From Planctomycetota bacterium (GTDB lineage: Bacteria > Planctomycetota > Phycisphaerae > SM23-33): a DNA stretch of 35,276 nt. Made by a program: the position numbers and the translations under genes. Positions 16,421 to 23,444 of this stretch are shown piece after piece (the stretch's first letter is position 1; every line of letters starts with the position of its first letter). The stretch is taken from the NCBI GenBank assembly GCA_030635145.1, contig DAOVZK010000020.1, positions 1 to 35,276 of the forward strand. The letters are read 5' to 3'. Below the pieces are notes generated by a model, which saw nothing but the letters and a program-made list of their open reading frames with translations, made no database searches and was not told the DNA's origin.

Positions 16421-16510
16421 TCAAGTTTAAGACAGCGGCTTTTGTCTGTACAACTAACGTCAAGTTGCAGTCGATTGTTTGTACAACTAACGCCAAGCTG
16501 CAACAGGGTG
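16421..16510. repeat. Degenerate tandem repeat between lysA and the next gene
   Basis: Three units begin CTAACATCAAGTTTAAGACA, CTAACGTCAAGTTGCAGTCG and CTAACGCCAAGCTGCAACAG. The first two end in TCTGTACAA or TTTGTACAA, with unit lengths of about 38 and 33 bp. The third unit ends in GGGTGTTTTT. The function is unknown. Confidence 0.65.
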
Positions 16511-16541
16511 TTTTTACGGTGTTGAAATCCGAAAGGTGAAA

Positions 16542-16952
16542 ATGGCTGGCGAAGCAATCACACCTAATGAAAATGACGACGGCACGATTCCGATCGTACC
16601 GCTCGATCCTCTAGAGGAACGCAAACGCGCGGAACTGAAAAAAGAACTCGCCGAACTGAAGCGCCCGCTGATCGACGCAGCCGGCGAAAGCTACGTTATC
16701 CCGCTGGAACATCGCGAGGACCTGTCGGCGGCGGACTTCGAGCATTTCGTTGTGAACTACTGCCTCGACATGTACCGCGCGCATCCGGAAAAAACGTACG
16801 GATACGTCAAAACCATGCGGAAGCATCTGGACTTTTCGAGGGAGGCGTTGGCAAATTTCCGTAGCGGAAAAACCACCGAACCGGCGCTGCAGAAAATCCC
16901 CGCCAAGAAGCTCAAGCAACTCTTCGACAAACTTACCGGCCAACTCGAATAG
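16542..16952 (+). CDS. Hypothetical small soluble protein
   Basis: This 136-residue, highly charged protein starts MAGEAITPNENDDGTIPIVP and has a predicted helix rich in Glu/Lys (LEERKRAELKKELAELKRP). A central region follows (SYVIPLEHREDLSAADFEHF, then YCLDMYRAHPEKTYGYVKTM) and it ends KKLKQLFDKLTGQLE. No signal peptide or membrane helix is present and no family is recognised. AAAGGTG lies before ATG 16542; an in-frame GTG at 16536 is an alternative start. It lies downstream of lysA and is followed by a convergent gene. Confidence 0.75.
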   Translation: MAGEAITPNENDDGTIPIVPLDPLEERKRAELKKELAELKRPLIDAAGESYVIPLEHREDLSAADFEHFVVNYCLDMYRAHPEKTYGYVKTMRKHLDFSREALANFRSGKTTEPALQKIPAKKLKQLFDKLTGQLE

Positions 16953-17024
16953 TTTTCCAACTCTCTAAACTCACTGCCCCGCTTCCTCCTATCGGCCGGA
17001 TTCCACCGGGCATTTTTCGCGCAT

Positions 17025-17059
17025 AAAAAACGGCGAGGCAATTTCTCACCTCACCGTTT
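17025..17059 (-). terminator. Terminator of the secreted 625-residue protein gene
   Basis: The stem AAACGGTGAGG/CCTCGCCGTTT (minus strand, one mismatch) has a 10-nt loop, followed by TTTTTT. It lies 24 bp beyond the stop codon at 17083. It may also act weakly in the other direction for the gene ending at 16952. Confidence 0.8.
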
Positions 17060-17082
17060 CGTATCTATATCAAAGTCAGATG

Positions 17083-18960
17083 TTATTTTTCTTCGATAAC
17101 TTCAACTTCGTCTTCGTCGTCGTCTTCATACATACGTATCGCGGCGGCTTGTTCAGCCTTGATAAGTTCCACAACATCTTTTACGACACCGATCGGAACG
17201 TAGATGGTACCTTTAACAGCGTTTTCACCCGAAAGCGCCCAGCCGATACCAATTGGTTGTGCACATTGGAATTTGAACTCTGCCGGCAAATCGGATTTTT
17301 CGCCCATAAGAACCATCCCGGCCTGAACCAGGTTGTACATATTCTGCGTGCTTAAAACCATAGTCGCCACCCGTTTGGCCGGCAGCTTTGCGAGGGTTTT
17401 CAAGACGTTGGGGTCTTTGTCGATGGTTCCGCCCTTGCGTGCCGCGTCGATCGATGCACTCATGTAGCTTTTAGCACCACCAAAGGTTATCACGAGAGTC
17501 TTCGGATCAACCTGAGCCACGCGGAAAAGAATCTGATCTTCGCCAAGAGCCTTTTTCATATCGGCCTTTTGTTTTTCCGTTCGAGTATTGAGTTTATCGA
17601 ACGTAACCTCAATTGTATCGACGGCGGCGTCGTTGATGGTTTCAGCGCCGGCCTTATAGGTAAACTTCAGCGAGGCGAGGTCTTCGTTTGGTTTCTGCTC
17701 AAGGAGAGCCTGCACCAGCTGAGTAATCAGATCGACTTCCGTCTGCAGCAATGCCTTTGCCTTGCCGGCATCGGTAACGTTCATAACAATGCTTAGTCCG
17801 AAAATTCCTTCGCCGTTGGCTGGGCCGGCAACTATTTGCACGCCGGTCAGCAAGTCATTAAATTCGCCGTCGACCTTGATAATCTTTGCTTTGATATCTT
17901 CGGGGATGGTCATGTCGCCCATCTTCACCAGCATTTCGAGGCACTGCATTCCCACAGCGGACATCTGCTTACCTTCACCCGCACAGGATACCGACGCACC
18001 CAACGCCAAAACGTATGGGAGGTTCGGGAGGCGATCCATCAGCGGTTTTCCCAGAGCCTTGTAGGCAGAAACGACCTTCGCCAGATCCGACCCGGGCTTG
18101 AACGATTCGTAGAATTCGCACGAAATGCCCTCTTCGCCCAATGTGACTCCAAATGCAAGCCCATCAATCTGTTTCAGGAAGCTTCCATAGAGTTTGAGGA
18201 TGGCGCCTAACTCTACTGTAACTCCAAGAGAACTATCTTCTGCCCCATCAGCATTTTCCATCATTGTGGCAACAAACGGGCCTGCAACTTTCAGGTTGTA
18301 GAATATTGCGATGTCATTTTTTGTCAGAACGCTTTTTTCTTCTTTACCGAGAGTCGCGTCGAGGGTTTCGCCCTTCATCAGTGCCAATGCTTTTTGCGAG
18401 GGGCTGAAAGCAACATAGTCACCTATCTTAGCGGTATAAATCGGAACCGGCATACCCATAAGCATCATGCTGCCGTCTTCCATCTTCTCTGCCTGAGGCA
18501 AGATACCGGTAGCACTTGTTCCGGCGACGAGAAATACGAATGGCATTTCCGGATCCTCGGGCTCTTCGCCTCTACCGAGGGCAGCGGGGTCGAAACCGAG
18601 TTTTTCCAGATTCGGAATCACAACCGCCAGTCCGCCGTTGGGATTGAACCCTTCGCCAATCGACAAAAACATCGCTGCAGTCTGCAGCAAACCGATGGGG
18701 GCAACAGCGTCGAGTTCGTCGCCGAATCCAAGTTGCCGGCCTAGCCGTTCGATATTTGTGACCATATCTTTGAAATTGGTTGCAGCGGCATATCCCATAC
18801 AGTCGCTGGGGATAACCTTCAGCAGCGAGGACGCCTTGGGCTGATCCATCTTAAACGGCGGCGGTGGCATTTCCATTTCGTCTTCCGCGGCTTCTTGTGC
18901 AAAAAGCCCGGAAGTTGCAAAACCAAGCACCAATAGTAGCATCAATAATTTTTTCGTCAT
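17083..18960 (-). CDS. Secreted hypothetical protein, 625 residues
   Basis: A cleavable signal peptide is clear: MTKKLLMLLLVLGFATSGLFA then QEAAED, with an AxA-like site near residue 21. An acidic and proline-rich stretch follows (EMEMPPPPFKMDQP), then a long body of alternating strands and helices without recognised catalytic motifs. The C-terminus ends in a strongly acidic tail (YEDDDEDEVEVIEEK). The protein is probably periplasmic or at the cell surface. AAGGAG precedes ATG 18960. It has its own terminator and no close operon partner. The overall look resembles planctomycete DUF3352-type proteins, but this is only an impression. Confidence 0.8.
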   Translation of the reverse strand: MTKKLLMLLLVLGFATSGLFAQEAAEDEMEMPPPPFKMDQPKASSLLKVIPSDCMGYAAATNFKDMVTNIERLGRQLGFGDELDAVAPIGLLQTAAMFLSIGEGFNPNGGLAVVIPNLEKLGFDPAALGRGEEPEDPEMPFVFLVAGTSATGILPQAEKMEDGSMMLMGMPVPIYTAKIGDYVAFSPSQKALALMKGETLDATLGKEEKSVLTKNDIAIFYNLKVAGPFVATMMENADGAEDSSLGVTVELGAILKLYGSFLKQIDGLAFGVTLGEEGISCEFYESFKPGSDLAKVVSAYKALGKPLMDRLPNLPYVLALGASVSCAGEGKQMSAVGMQCLEMLVKMGDMTIPEDIKAKIIKVDGEFNDLLTGVQIVAGPANGEGIFGLSIVMNVTDAGKAKALLQTEVDLITQLVQALLEQKPNEDLASLKFTYKAGAETINDAAVDTIEVTFDKLNTRTEKQKADMKKALGEDQILFRVAQVDPKTLVITFGGAKSYMSASIDAARKGGTIDKDPNVLKTLAKLPAKRVATMVLSTQNMYNLVQAGMVLMGEKSDLPAEFKFQCAQPIGIGWALSGENAVKGTIYVPIGVVKDVVELIKAEQAAAIRMYEDDDEDEVEVIEEK

Positions 18961-19323
18961 CTCTACGTCTCCTTAACTAAGACACTGAAAGCTTTTTACG
19001 ATTCTGCCACACCCTACGCAGACGTGCAGTTTACGTCAGAAAATTGACTACCGTTAATTTCGGTTTGAACATCTGACACATGAAGCGCTTTTTGATAATT
19101 TATTCATCTTTACAGTCAATAGTGCCCGCCGGGAACTCATACCCACGACGTTTTTCAATAATCCGTGGCTTATCAACTGTTTACCATTAAACCCACCACC
19201 GCGAGAAAAGCCCCGTAAACCCAGCGGCGTAATGATTGAAATCTACCACATCCGGTGCTAGGATAGCAAATACGGTTTCGGGCTGACAGTAAAATCCACG
19301 TAATTATCGGCGGATAAATAAAC
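18961..19323. other. Divergent intergenic region (secreted protein / hpt)
   Basis: No gene is seen. It must hold the promoters of two divergent genes. On the minus strand TTGACT (about 19115) with TATCAA about 17 bp on is a possible promoter for the secreted-protein gene. On the plus strand CTGACA near 19282 could serve hpt. Both are weak matches. Confidence 0.35.
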
Positions 19324-19890
19324 ATGGGCGACGGTCAAAATTGTGATTCTCGGTCTTTGAGCTATGAGCTTTCCGGCGTTGTGGTTTCGCGGGAGGAAAT
19401 TGCCTACCGAGTGGCGGGGCTGGGCGAGGAAATTACGGAATTTTACGGCGGGGACGAAGTTACGATTCTCCCGGTGCTGACAGGTGCGTTTGTGTTCACC
19501 GCCGACCTCGTCCGCCAGCTTTCGATGAAGATCCAAATCGACCCCATATCGGTGAGTTCCTATCCCGGAACCAGTACCACATCGCAGGGCTGTTCGTTTC
19601 GCTTACCCCCACCGGAAAATCTTCATAATCGCAATGTGCTGATCGTAGACGACATTTTCGACAGCGGCGCGACGATGGATTTTCTAATCAACGCAGTCAG
19701 CACTACCCCCCTCACCAGCCTCCGCACCTGCGCCCTTTTGCGAAAACAGCGTGATGATTTGCCAGAGCGAAGAAATCTCGACTTTGTAGGCTTTGACATT
19801 CGGGATGAGTTTGTCGTAGGATACGGGCTGGACTTCGACGGGTTTTTCCGCAATCTTCCCGACATATGCGTGCTGAGGACTTGCAAATGA
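19324..19890 (+). CDS. hpt: Hypoxanthine(-guanine) phosphoribosyltransferase
   Basis: A 188-residue purine salvage enzyme that converts hypoxanthine or guanine plus PRPP to IMP or GMP. The PRPP loop is VLIVDDIFDSGATMDFL. The N-terminal VLTGAFVFTADLVRQL and the C-terminal DFVGFDIRDEFVVGYGLDFD, with NLPDICVL after it, are typical of bacterial Hpt. The length matches the family (about 175-190). The stop codon overlaps the start of the next gene by ATGA (19887-19890), so the two are coupled. Confidence 0.95.
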   Translation: MGDGQNCDSRSLSYELSGVVVSREEIAYRVAGLGEEITEFYGGDEVTILPVLTGAFVFTADLVRQLSMKIQIDPISVSSYPGTSTTSQGCSFRLPPPENLHNRNVLIVDDIFDSGATMDFLINAVSTTPLTSLRTCALLRKQRDDLPERRNLDFVGFDIRDEFVVGYGLDFDGFFRNLPDICVLRTCK

Positions 19891-20456
19891 CAAACCATGG
19901 CGATTCTCCAATGACACCTACCGGGTCGGCGATTCCCGCCCTTGCCTCCGACCAGGCCATTCCCGATCGCGTCCTCCGCAGCGGGGAGCAAATTATCCTG
20001 ATCGTCAAACCCAGCGTATGGTTCGTCCTGCTGAACTCCATTCAGCCGCTGGTTATTCTCGGTATCATGATCGCAGTGGCGGCAAGTGGTGACGCAATCG
20101 GGGTGGCGATGAATGCACGAATTCGCAACGGGCTGCTGCTGGGCCTGATCCTCGGGTTGGGACTGACGCTGACGCTTTCGTGCTGCCGATGGTTCGGGCG
20201 GCTGTACGTTTTAACCGACCGCCGGTTACTGCGAATTTCCGGCATCGCGCGGGTAAACGTTTACGAATGCGAACTGGCTCGCATCTCGAGCGTTGACGTC
20301 GTGCAGACCTTCGGGGAGCGAATCGTGGGTATCGGATCCCTGAAGTTCCAAATCAAAGACAACCCCTATTCCAACCCCGAATGGGTCAACCTCGCCCAAA
20401 CGCAACACATCGCCGACGAAGTCCGCACAGCTGTCTCGCGAGCGAAAAATTTCTAA
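19887..20456 (+). CDS. Membrane protein with bacterial PH (bPH2/DUF304-like) domain
   Basis: A 189-residue protein. After a short polar N-terminus and the VLRSGEQIILIVKPS strand come two membrane helices (about 43-66 and 84-103), then a PH-like domain beginning YVLTDRRLLRISGI, the hallmark of this family, followed by ELARISSVDVVQTFGERIVG and GSLKFQIKDNPYSNPEWVNL. The function is unknown; relatives are small membrane proteins often paired with unrelated genes. ATG 19887 overlaps the hpt stop codon; an upstream in-frame ATG (19866) lies within hpt and is less likely. Confidence 0.88.
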   Translation: MTNHGDSPMTPTGSAIPALASDQAIPDRVLRSGEQIILIVKPSVWFVLLNSIQPLVILGIMIAVAASGDAIGVAMNARIRNGLLLGLILGLGLTLTLSCCRWFGRLYVLTDRRLLRISGIARVNVYECELARISSVDVVQTFGERIVGIGSLKFQIKDNPYSNPEWVNLAQTQHIADEVRTAVSRAKNF

Positions 20457-20475
20457 AAGTTGTCAGAGCTCAGTG

Positions 20476-20501
20476 GTAGGGTGCGTAACTTGTTACGCAC
20501 C
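20476..20501 (+). repeat. GTAG-type REP palindrome, family a
   Basis: GTAG is followed by a perfect 10-bp palindrome, GGTGCGTAAC-TT-GTTACGCACC. The layout (GTRG head plus hairpin) is that of REP elements moved by RAYT/TnpA-REP transposases. Confidence 0.75.
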
Positions 20502-20512
20502 GATTGAAGTTT

Positions 20513-20579
20513 GTAGGCCGGGTCTTGACCCGGCAATTCAAAGCCCTCCAGACACCCGCCGGGTCGAGACCCGGCCTAC
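20513..20579. repeat. Inverted pair of GTAG-type REP palindromes, family b
   Basis: The plus unit is GTAG-GCCGGGTC-TT-GACCCGGC (20513-20534). The opposite unit is GCCGGGTC-GA-GACCCGGC-CTAC (20558-20579), separated by 23 bp. Two head-to-head REP units form a BIME-like structure. Confidence 0.8.
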
Positions 20580-20627
20580 AACTTTGTTGCCGAGCAATAA
20601 TGACATCCTTGTCGTCCATTTTTCATT

Positions 20628-20698
20628 GTGTATCACATCAACCACAATCGCGCCAGACATTTTTGTAACTTTTTTTAATTTTTTCTGTGAAGGGATAC
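20628..20698. repeat. 71-bp dispersed repeat, copy 2
   Basis: Aligns ungapped with 71-141 at about 61 of 71 positions. The shared core includes CAATCGCGCCAGACATTTTT and TTTTCTGTGAAGGGATAC. Here no functional gene surrounds it on the minus strand, so this copy looks like a solitary remnant. It is followed by short direct repeats of GGTATAGGAT (20705-20728). Confidence 0.75.
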
Positions 20699-20766
20699 GA
20701 AAAAGGTATAGGATAAGGTATAGGATGAGTGAGTTGTTTACCCACCAATATGGGCACAATATAAGA

Positions 20767-20793
20767 TGGTGGGTAACAGGTTACCCATCCTAC
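20767..20793 (-). repeat. GTAG-type REP palindrome, family d
   Basis: On the minus strand GTAGG leads into ATGGGTAAC-CT-GTTACCCACCAT, an imperfect palindrome. TTACCCACC at about 20739 adds a further complementary arm upstream. Confidence 0.6.
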
Positions 20794-20817
20794 AAGCTTT
20801 TATAAAGGGAGAAATAA

Positions 20818-21231
20818 ATGAGGCAAACAGTAACACTACTGGTTTTGATGATTGCTTCTTTAGGCATGTTCGGCTGCAGCCAAACAAAAGAACAAACAAA
20901 AGAAGATGTTGCTGCAGAAGCGATCTGCTTGTTAGAAGAAGAGGTTAAAATCCTCGCCTCTATCAAGGACAAGTTCTCTGCCGAAACAGCCAGGCCAAAA
21001 TTGGTAAAAAATCACAAAAGGCTCAAGATCCTCCAAGGGGAGATCGACGCATTGTGCGAAACTAAGGAAGCTAGGGATAAATTGATGGGTGGGGAAAAAT
21101 TCAATGATCGTTTCTGTACAGCTATGGGTAATTGTTATCGCCAAGGGAACCGTATTAGGGATCTTAAGAATTCAGAAATATGGAAGGCTTTGGGCGACGA
21201 AGTCTGTCAACGATCTTACCTGAAAAGATAA
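20818..21231 (+). CDS. Putative lipoprotein, 137 residues
   Basis: It starts MRQTVTLLVLMIASLGMFGC, a lipoprotein signal peptide with the lipobox MFGC (Cys20 to be lipidated). The rest is a charged helical protein (EEEVKILASIKDKFSAE, NHKRLKILQGEIDALCE) with four further cysteines. No family is recognised. Its composition is more A+T-rich than its neighbours, and it is surrounded by mobile palindromic repeats, suggesting a transferred or fast-evolving gene. AAAGGGAG precedes the start. The protein is probably attached to a periplasmic membrane face. Confidence 0.78.
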   Translation: MRQTVTLLVLMIASLGMFGCSQTKEQTKEDVAAEAICLLEEEVKILASIKDKFSAETARPKLVKNHKRLKILQGEIDALCETKEARDKLMGGEKFNDRFCTAMGNCYRQGNRIRDLKNSEIWKALGDEVCQRSYLKR

Positions 21232-21240
21232 GTAGAAGGC

Positions 21241-21266
21241 GTAGGGCGGGTGGCATAGCCTGCCCG
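21241..21266 (+). repeat. GTAG-type REP palindrome, family e (imperfect)
   Basis: GTAG-GGCGGG-TGGCATAGC-CTGCCC, an imperfect stem with the GTAG head. A further GTAGGG with ATGGCCAT lies at 21286-21298. Confidence 0.5.
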
Positions 21267-21405
21267 TATGGGGTCAGGTCAGCCCGTAGGGATGGCCATG
21301 ATCTGTTTTTGTTTATTTAAAAAATTTTCAGTACCGGCGAAACTGCCCGCTTCTCTCGCCTGCTACAGAGTTATACAACTGATCCCGTAACGCTGCAAGA
21401 GGAAT

Positions 21406-21427
21406 GGTCGGCAATGGCCGACCCTAC
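21406..21427 (-). repeat. GTAG-type REP palindrome, family f
   Basis: GGTCGGC-AATG-GCCGACC-CTAC on the plus strand; the GTAG head is on the minus strand. A 7-bp stem. Confidence 0.65.
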
Positions 21428-21440
21428 CATAACTCAGCCG

Positions 21441-21473
21441 AGATTGCCGCGTCGCTGCGCTCCTCGCAATGAC
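21441..21473. repeat. Dispersed 'cattgcgagc' repeat, half copy 4
   Basis: AGATTGCCGCGTCGCTGCGC followed by TCCTCGCAATGAC matches the right arm of the copies at 11078-11216 and 12746-12820. No left arm is seen. Confidence 0.8.
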
Positions 21474-21518
21474 ACCGGCCGCCTAGTGCCAAGTGCCTAA
21501 TCCCTACTGCCTAACCCC

Positions 21519-22373
21519 CTACAATTTCGTCCCGCAATATTTGCAATGTGTCGCGTCAGGGTCATGGCCTTCGGCGAGGCATTGGCAGCACGCCTGGGTA
21601 GTAATTTTTTGCTCATTCTGCTTAAAGGCGTTGTGCATTTCGACGGTAACGATCCCCGTCGGAATCGCGATGATGCTGTAACCGAGAATCATCACGATGG
21701 AGGCCAGCCCCTGCCCGGCCGCGGTTTGCGGTGCGATATCTCCGTACCCGACAGTCGTCAGCGTAACGATTGCCCAGTAAACGCTCTGCGGAATGCTCGT
21801 AAATCCGCCCGCCCCGCCTTCGATAAGATACATCACCGACCCCAGCACCGTCACCAGCGTTAAAACCGTCAACAGAAACACGATAATCTTCCGCGCACTG
21901 CTGCGAAGAGCCTTGCCCAACACCCTCGCCTCGCCGATATACTCCGTCAGCTTCAACACCCGGAAAATTCGCAGCACGCGCAACACGCGTATCACCAGCA
22001 GGCCCTGAGCACCGGGAATGAGAACAGCAAGATACGTGGGTAAGATGGCGATCAGGTCGATGATACCGTAAAAACTTCGTGCGTATCGTATCGGCCGGGG
22101 AACGCAGATCAATCGCAAGACGTATTCGACCGTAAACAGAATCGTGATGACCCATTCCACCGTGTGCAGCTGCGTTCCGTAGCGGTCGTTGATATGCCCG
22201 ACGCTGTTGAGCATCACGGCTACAACGCTTACGGCGATGCATAAAATTAGTGCGACGTCGAAAAATTTGCCCGCCTTGGTGTCAGCCTCGAATATTACCT
22301 CGTACATCACCGTCCGCCAATTACGGCCGACCGTCGAGGGTGCCTGCAAATTGTTACCGCTGTGTGGCTGCAT
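21519..22373 (-). CDS. Voltage-gated-type potassium channel with C-terminal zinc ribbon
   Basis: A 284-residue six-helix ion channel: S1 about 37-57, S2 about 72-92, S3 about 101-119, S4 about 127-142 with arginines every third residue (VIRVLRVLRIFRVLKL), S5 about 163-184, pore 197-212 and S6 about 222-247. The filter is TTVGYGD, so the channel is selective for K+. After S6 a short linker leads to ACCQC and CKYC (Cys263/265 and Cys277/280), a zinc-ribbon pair; a fused C-terminal zinc ribbon is unusual for a Kv channel. It likely acts as a tetramer in the cytoplasmic membrane. A GGTGAAAA ribosome site precedes ATG 22373. Confidence 0.93.
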   Translation of the reverse strand: MQPHSGNNLQAPSTVGRNWRTVMYEVIFEADTKAGKFFDVALILCIAVSVVAVMLNSVGHINDRYGTQLHTVEWVITILFTVEYVLRLICVPRPIRYARSFYGIIDLIAILPTYLAVLIPGAQGLLVIRVLRVLRIFRVLKLTEYIGEARVLGKALRSSARKIIVFLLTVLTLVTVLGSVMYLIEGGAGGFTSIPQSVYWAIVTLTTVGYGDIAPQTAAGQGLASIVMILGYSIIAIPTGIVTVEMHNAFKQNEQKITTQACCQCLAEGHDPDATHCKYCGTKL

Positions 22374-22404
22374 TTTTCACCAGTTGACTGGACGCCTATC
22401 CACT

Positions 22405-22431
22405 TAAGTATTCACACTCTTTTCCTGTCAA
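22405..22431 (-). promoter_or_regulatory. Weak candidate promoter of the K+ channel gene
   Basis: On the minus strand a perfect TTGACA (22431-22426) is followed after 15 bp by TACTTA (22410-22405). The spacing is short, so confidence is low. Confidence 0.3.
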
Positions 22432-22680
22432 TCAAAAATTTTTGACAGGATCACAGGATAGTTATTAGGGTTTTAAGTGACGTCTTTAGGATAGACCATA
22501 TGGATTACACTTGGATATGGAGTTAACCTTTTGTTATAAATTTTATAGGTACAAGCAATAATCTTTTCCGCCAACCAACTACCACTGCATTTTTAATCTT
22601 GCGAAAGCTATGACATTTCTTTTGGATTAACATGATTTATTTTCATCCTGTTATCCTGTCTAACAATTCAGCGAACATAT
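22432..22680. other. Intergenic region with hairpin, no gene
   Basis: CCTGTCAA and TTGACAGG (about 22424-22449) form an inverted repeat around an A/T-rich loop. The rest is A+T-rich text with ATCCTGTTATCCTGT near 22642. Two genes point away from or toward it (the channel start and the DUF721 end). No coding frame is seen. Confidence 0.4.
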
Positions 22681-23064
22681 TCAGACGTAGTATCGCTTTC
22701 CGCCGGTTTCAACATCGACAGAATAAAACTGCCCCGGAATCGTACGAATTTTCCGCAGCGCCCCGCTGAAACGCGAGCGAATCTCTTTTTCGATTCCGCC
22801 CCTGAGCAGCGTCTGGAGATGGAACCGATGCGAGGGCGAGTCGACCTTGACGGTCAGCACACCGTTAGCGAAACTCTCCAGGGCGGTGTGGTGTTGGATG
22901 GACTCGGGGATAAGGGCGTCCCAAATAGCTGAAATGCTGCTGAGTTGCCGGACGCGTCTTGCGAGTTTATGCTTGATGAAGATGCCCAGCGGCTCGGCAA
23001 GGGGGACGGCACGCATGCGTGGTTGGCGTTGTTCCCAAACCGTCCTTAATTGTGCGTCGTCCAT
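22681..23064 (-). CDS. DUF721 (DciA-like) protein
   Basis: A 127-residue protein with the DUF721 signature in its second half: LESFANGVLTVKVDSPSHRF and HLQTLLRGGIEKEIRSRF. This family includes DciA, the ancestral loader of the replicative helicase in bacteria that lack DnaC/DnaI. The N-terminus is Arg-rich. It is divergent from gyrA across a 380-bp gap; DUF721 genes often lie beside gyr or dnaN genes. Since no other helicase loader is visible here, a DciA role is plausible but not proven. Confidence 0.82.
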   Translation of the reverse strand: MDDAQLRTVWEQRQPRMRAVPLAEPLGIFIKHKLARRVRQLSSISAIWDALIPESIQHHTALESFANGVLTVKVDSPSHRFHLQTLLRGGIEKEIRSRFSGALRKIRTIPGQFYSVDVETGGKRYYV

Positions 23065-23306
23065 GACAAGCCCTCAAATTCCAATGGGTTTCCGTCGCTC
23101 TCGCGGGAAAAATTCACCAACCGATTACCGGCAGGTTATCATTTTCGCGAGGCGGGTCAACCAAATTTTTCGAAAAAGCTCAAATCTCCAACCGCAGAGC
23201 TTGGGTCGCTATTGATTTTATCGAAATTTCATCGGGGATCACGTGAGAAAAATTCCGGGTTTTCCGCTTGGGGAAATTTGCATTTTTTCGGTTATTTTCG
23301 GGGGTG

Positions 23307-23336
23307 TTGAGCTGTACTTTAACCTCGCGTTATGCC
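23307..23336 (+). promoter_or_regulatory. Weak candidate promoter of gyrA
   Basis: TTGAGC (23307-23312), an 18-bp spacer and TATGCC (23331-23336), within a 380-bp divergent gap that otherwise shows no gene. A nearby CATAAT could be an alternative -10. Confidence 0.28.
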
Positions 23337-23444
23337 ATAATACCGCGATGGAGTTTGACCTCGGAAAACAAGGATCGGTTTTCCGGATAATCCGGGATCA
23401 AATTGCGGTTTCGACACAGATTTCGGAAGGAAAGACGGAGCATA

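Noticed and set aside
16421-16510. CRISPR array
   Set aside because: Only three degenerate units with no conserved palindromic repeat or constant spacers; no cas genes in the window.
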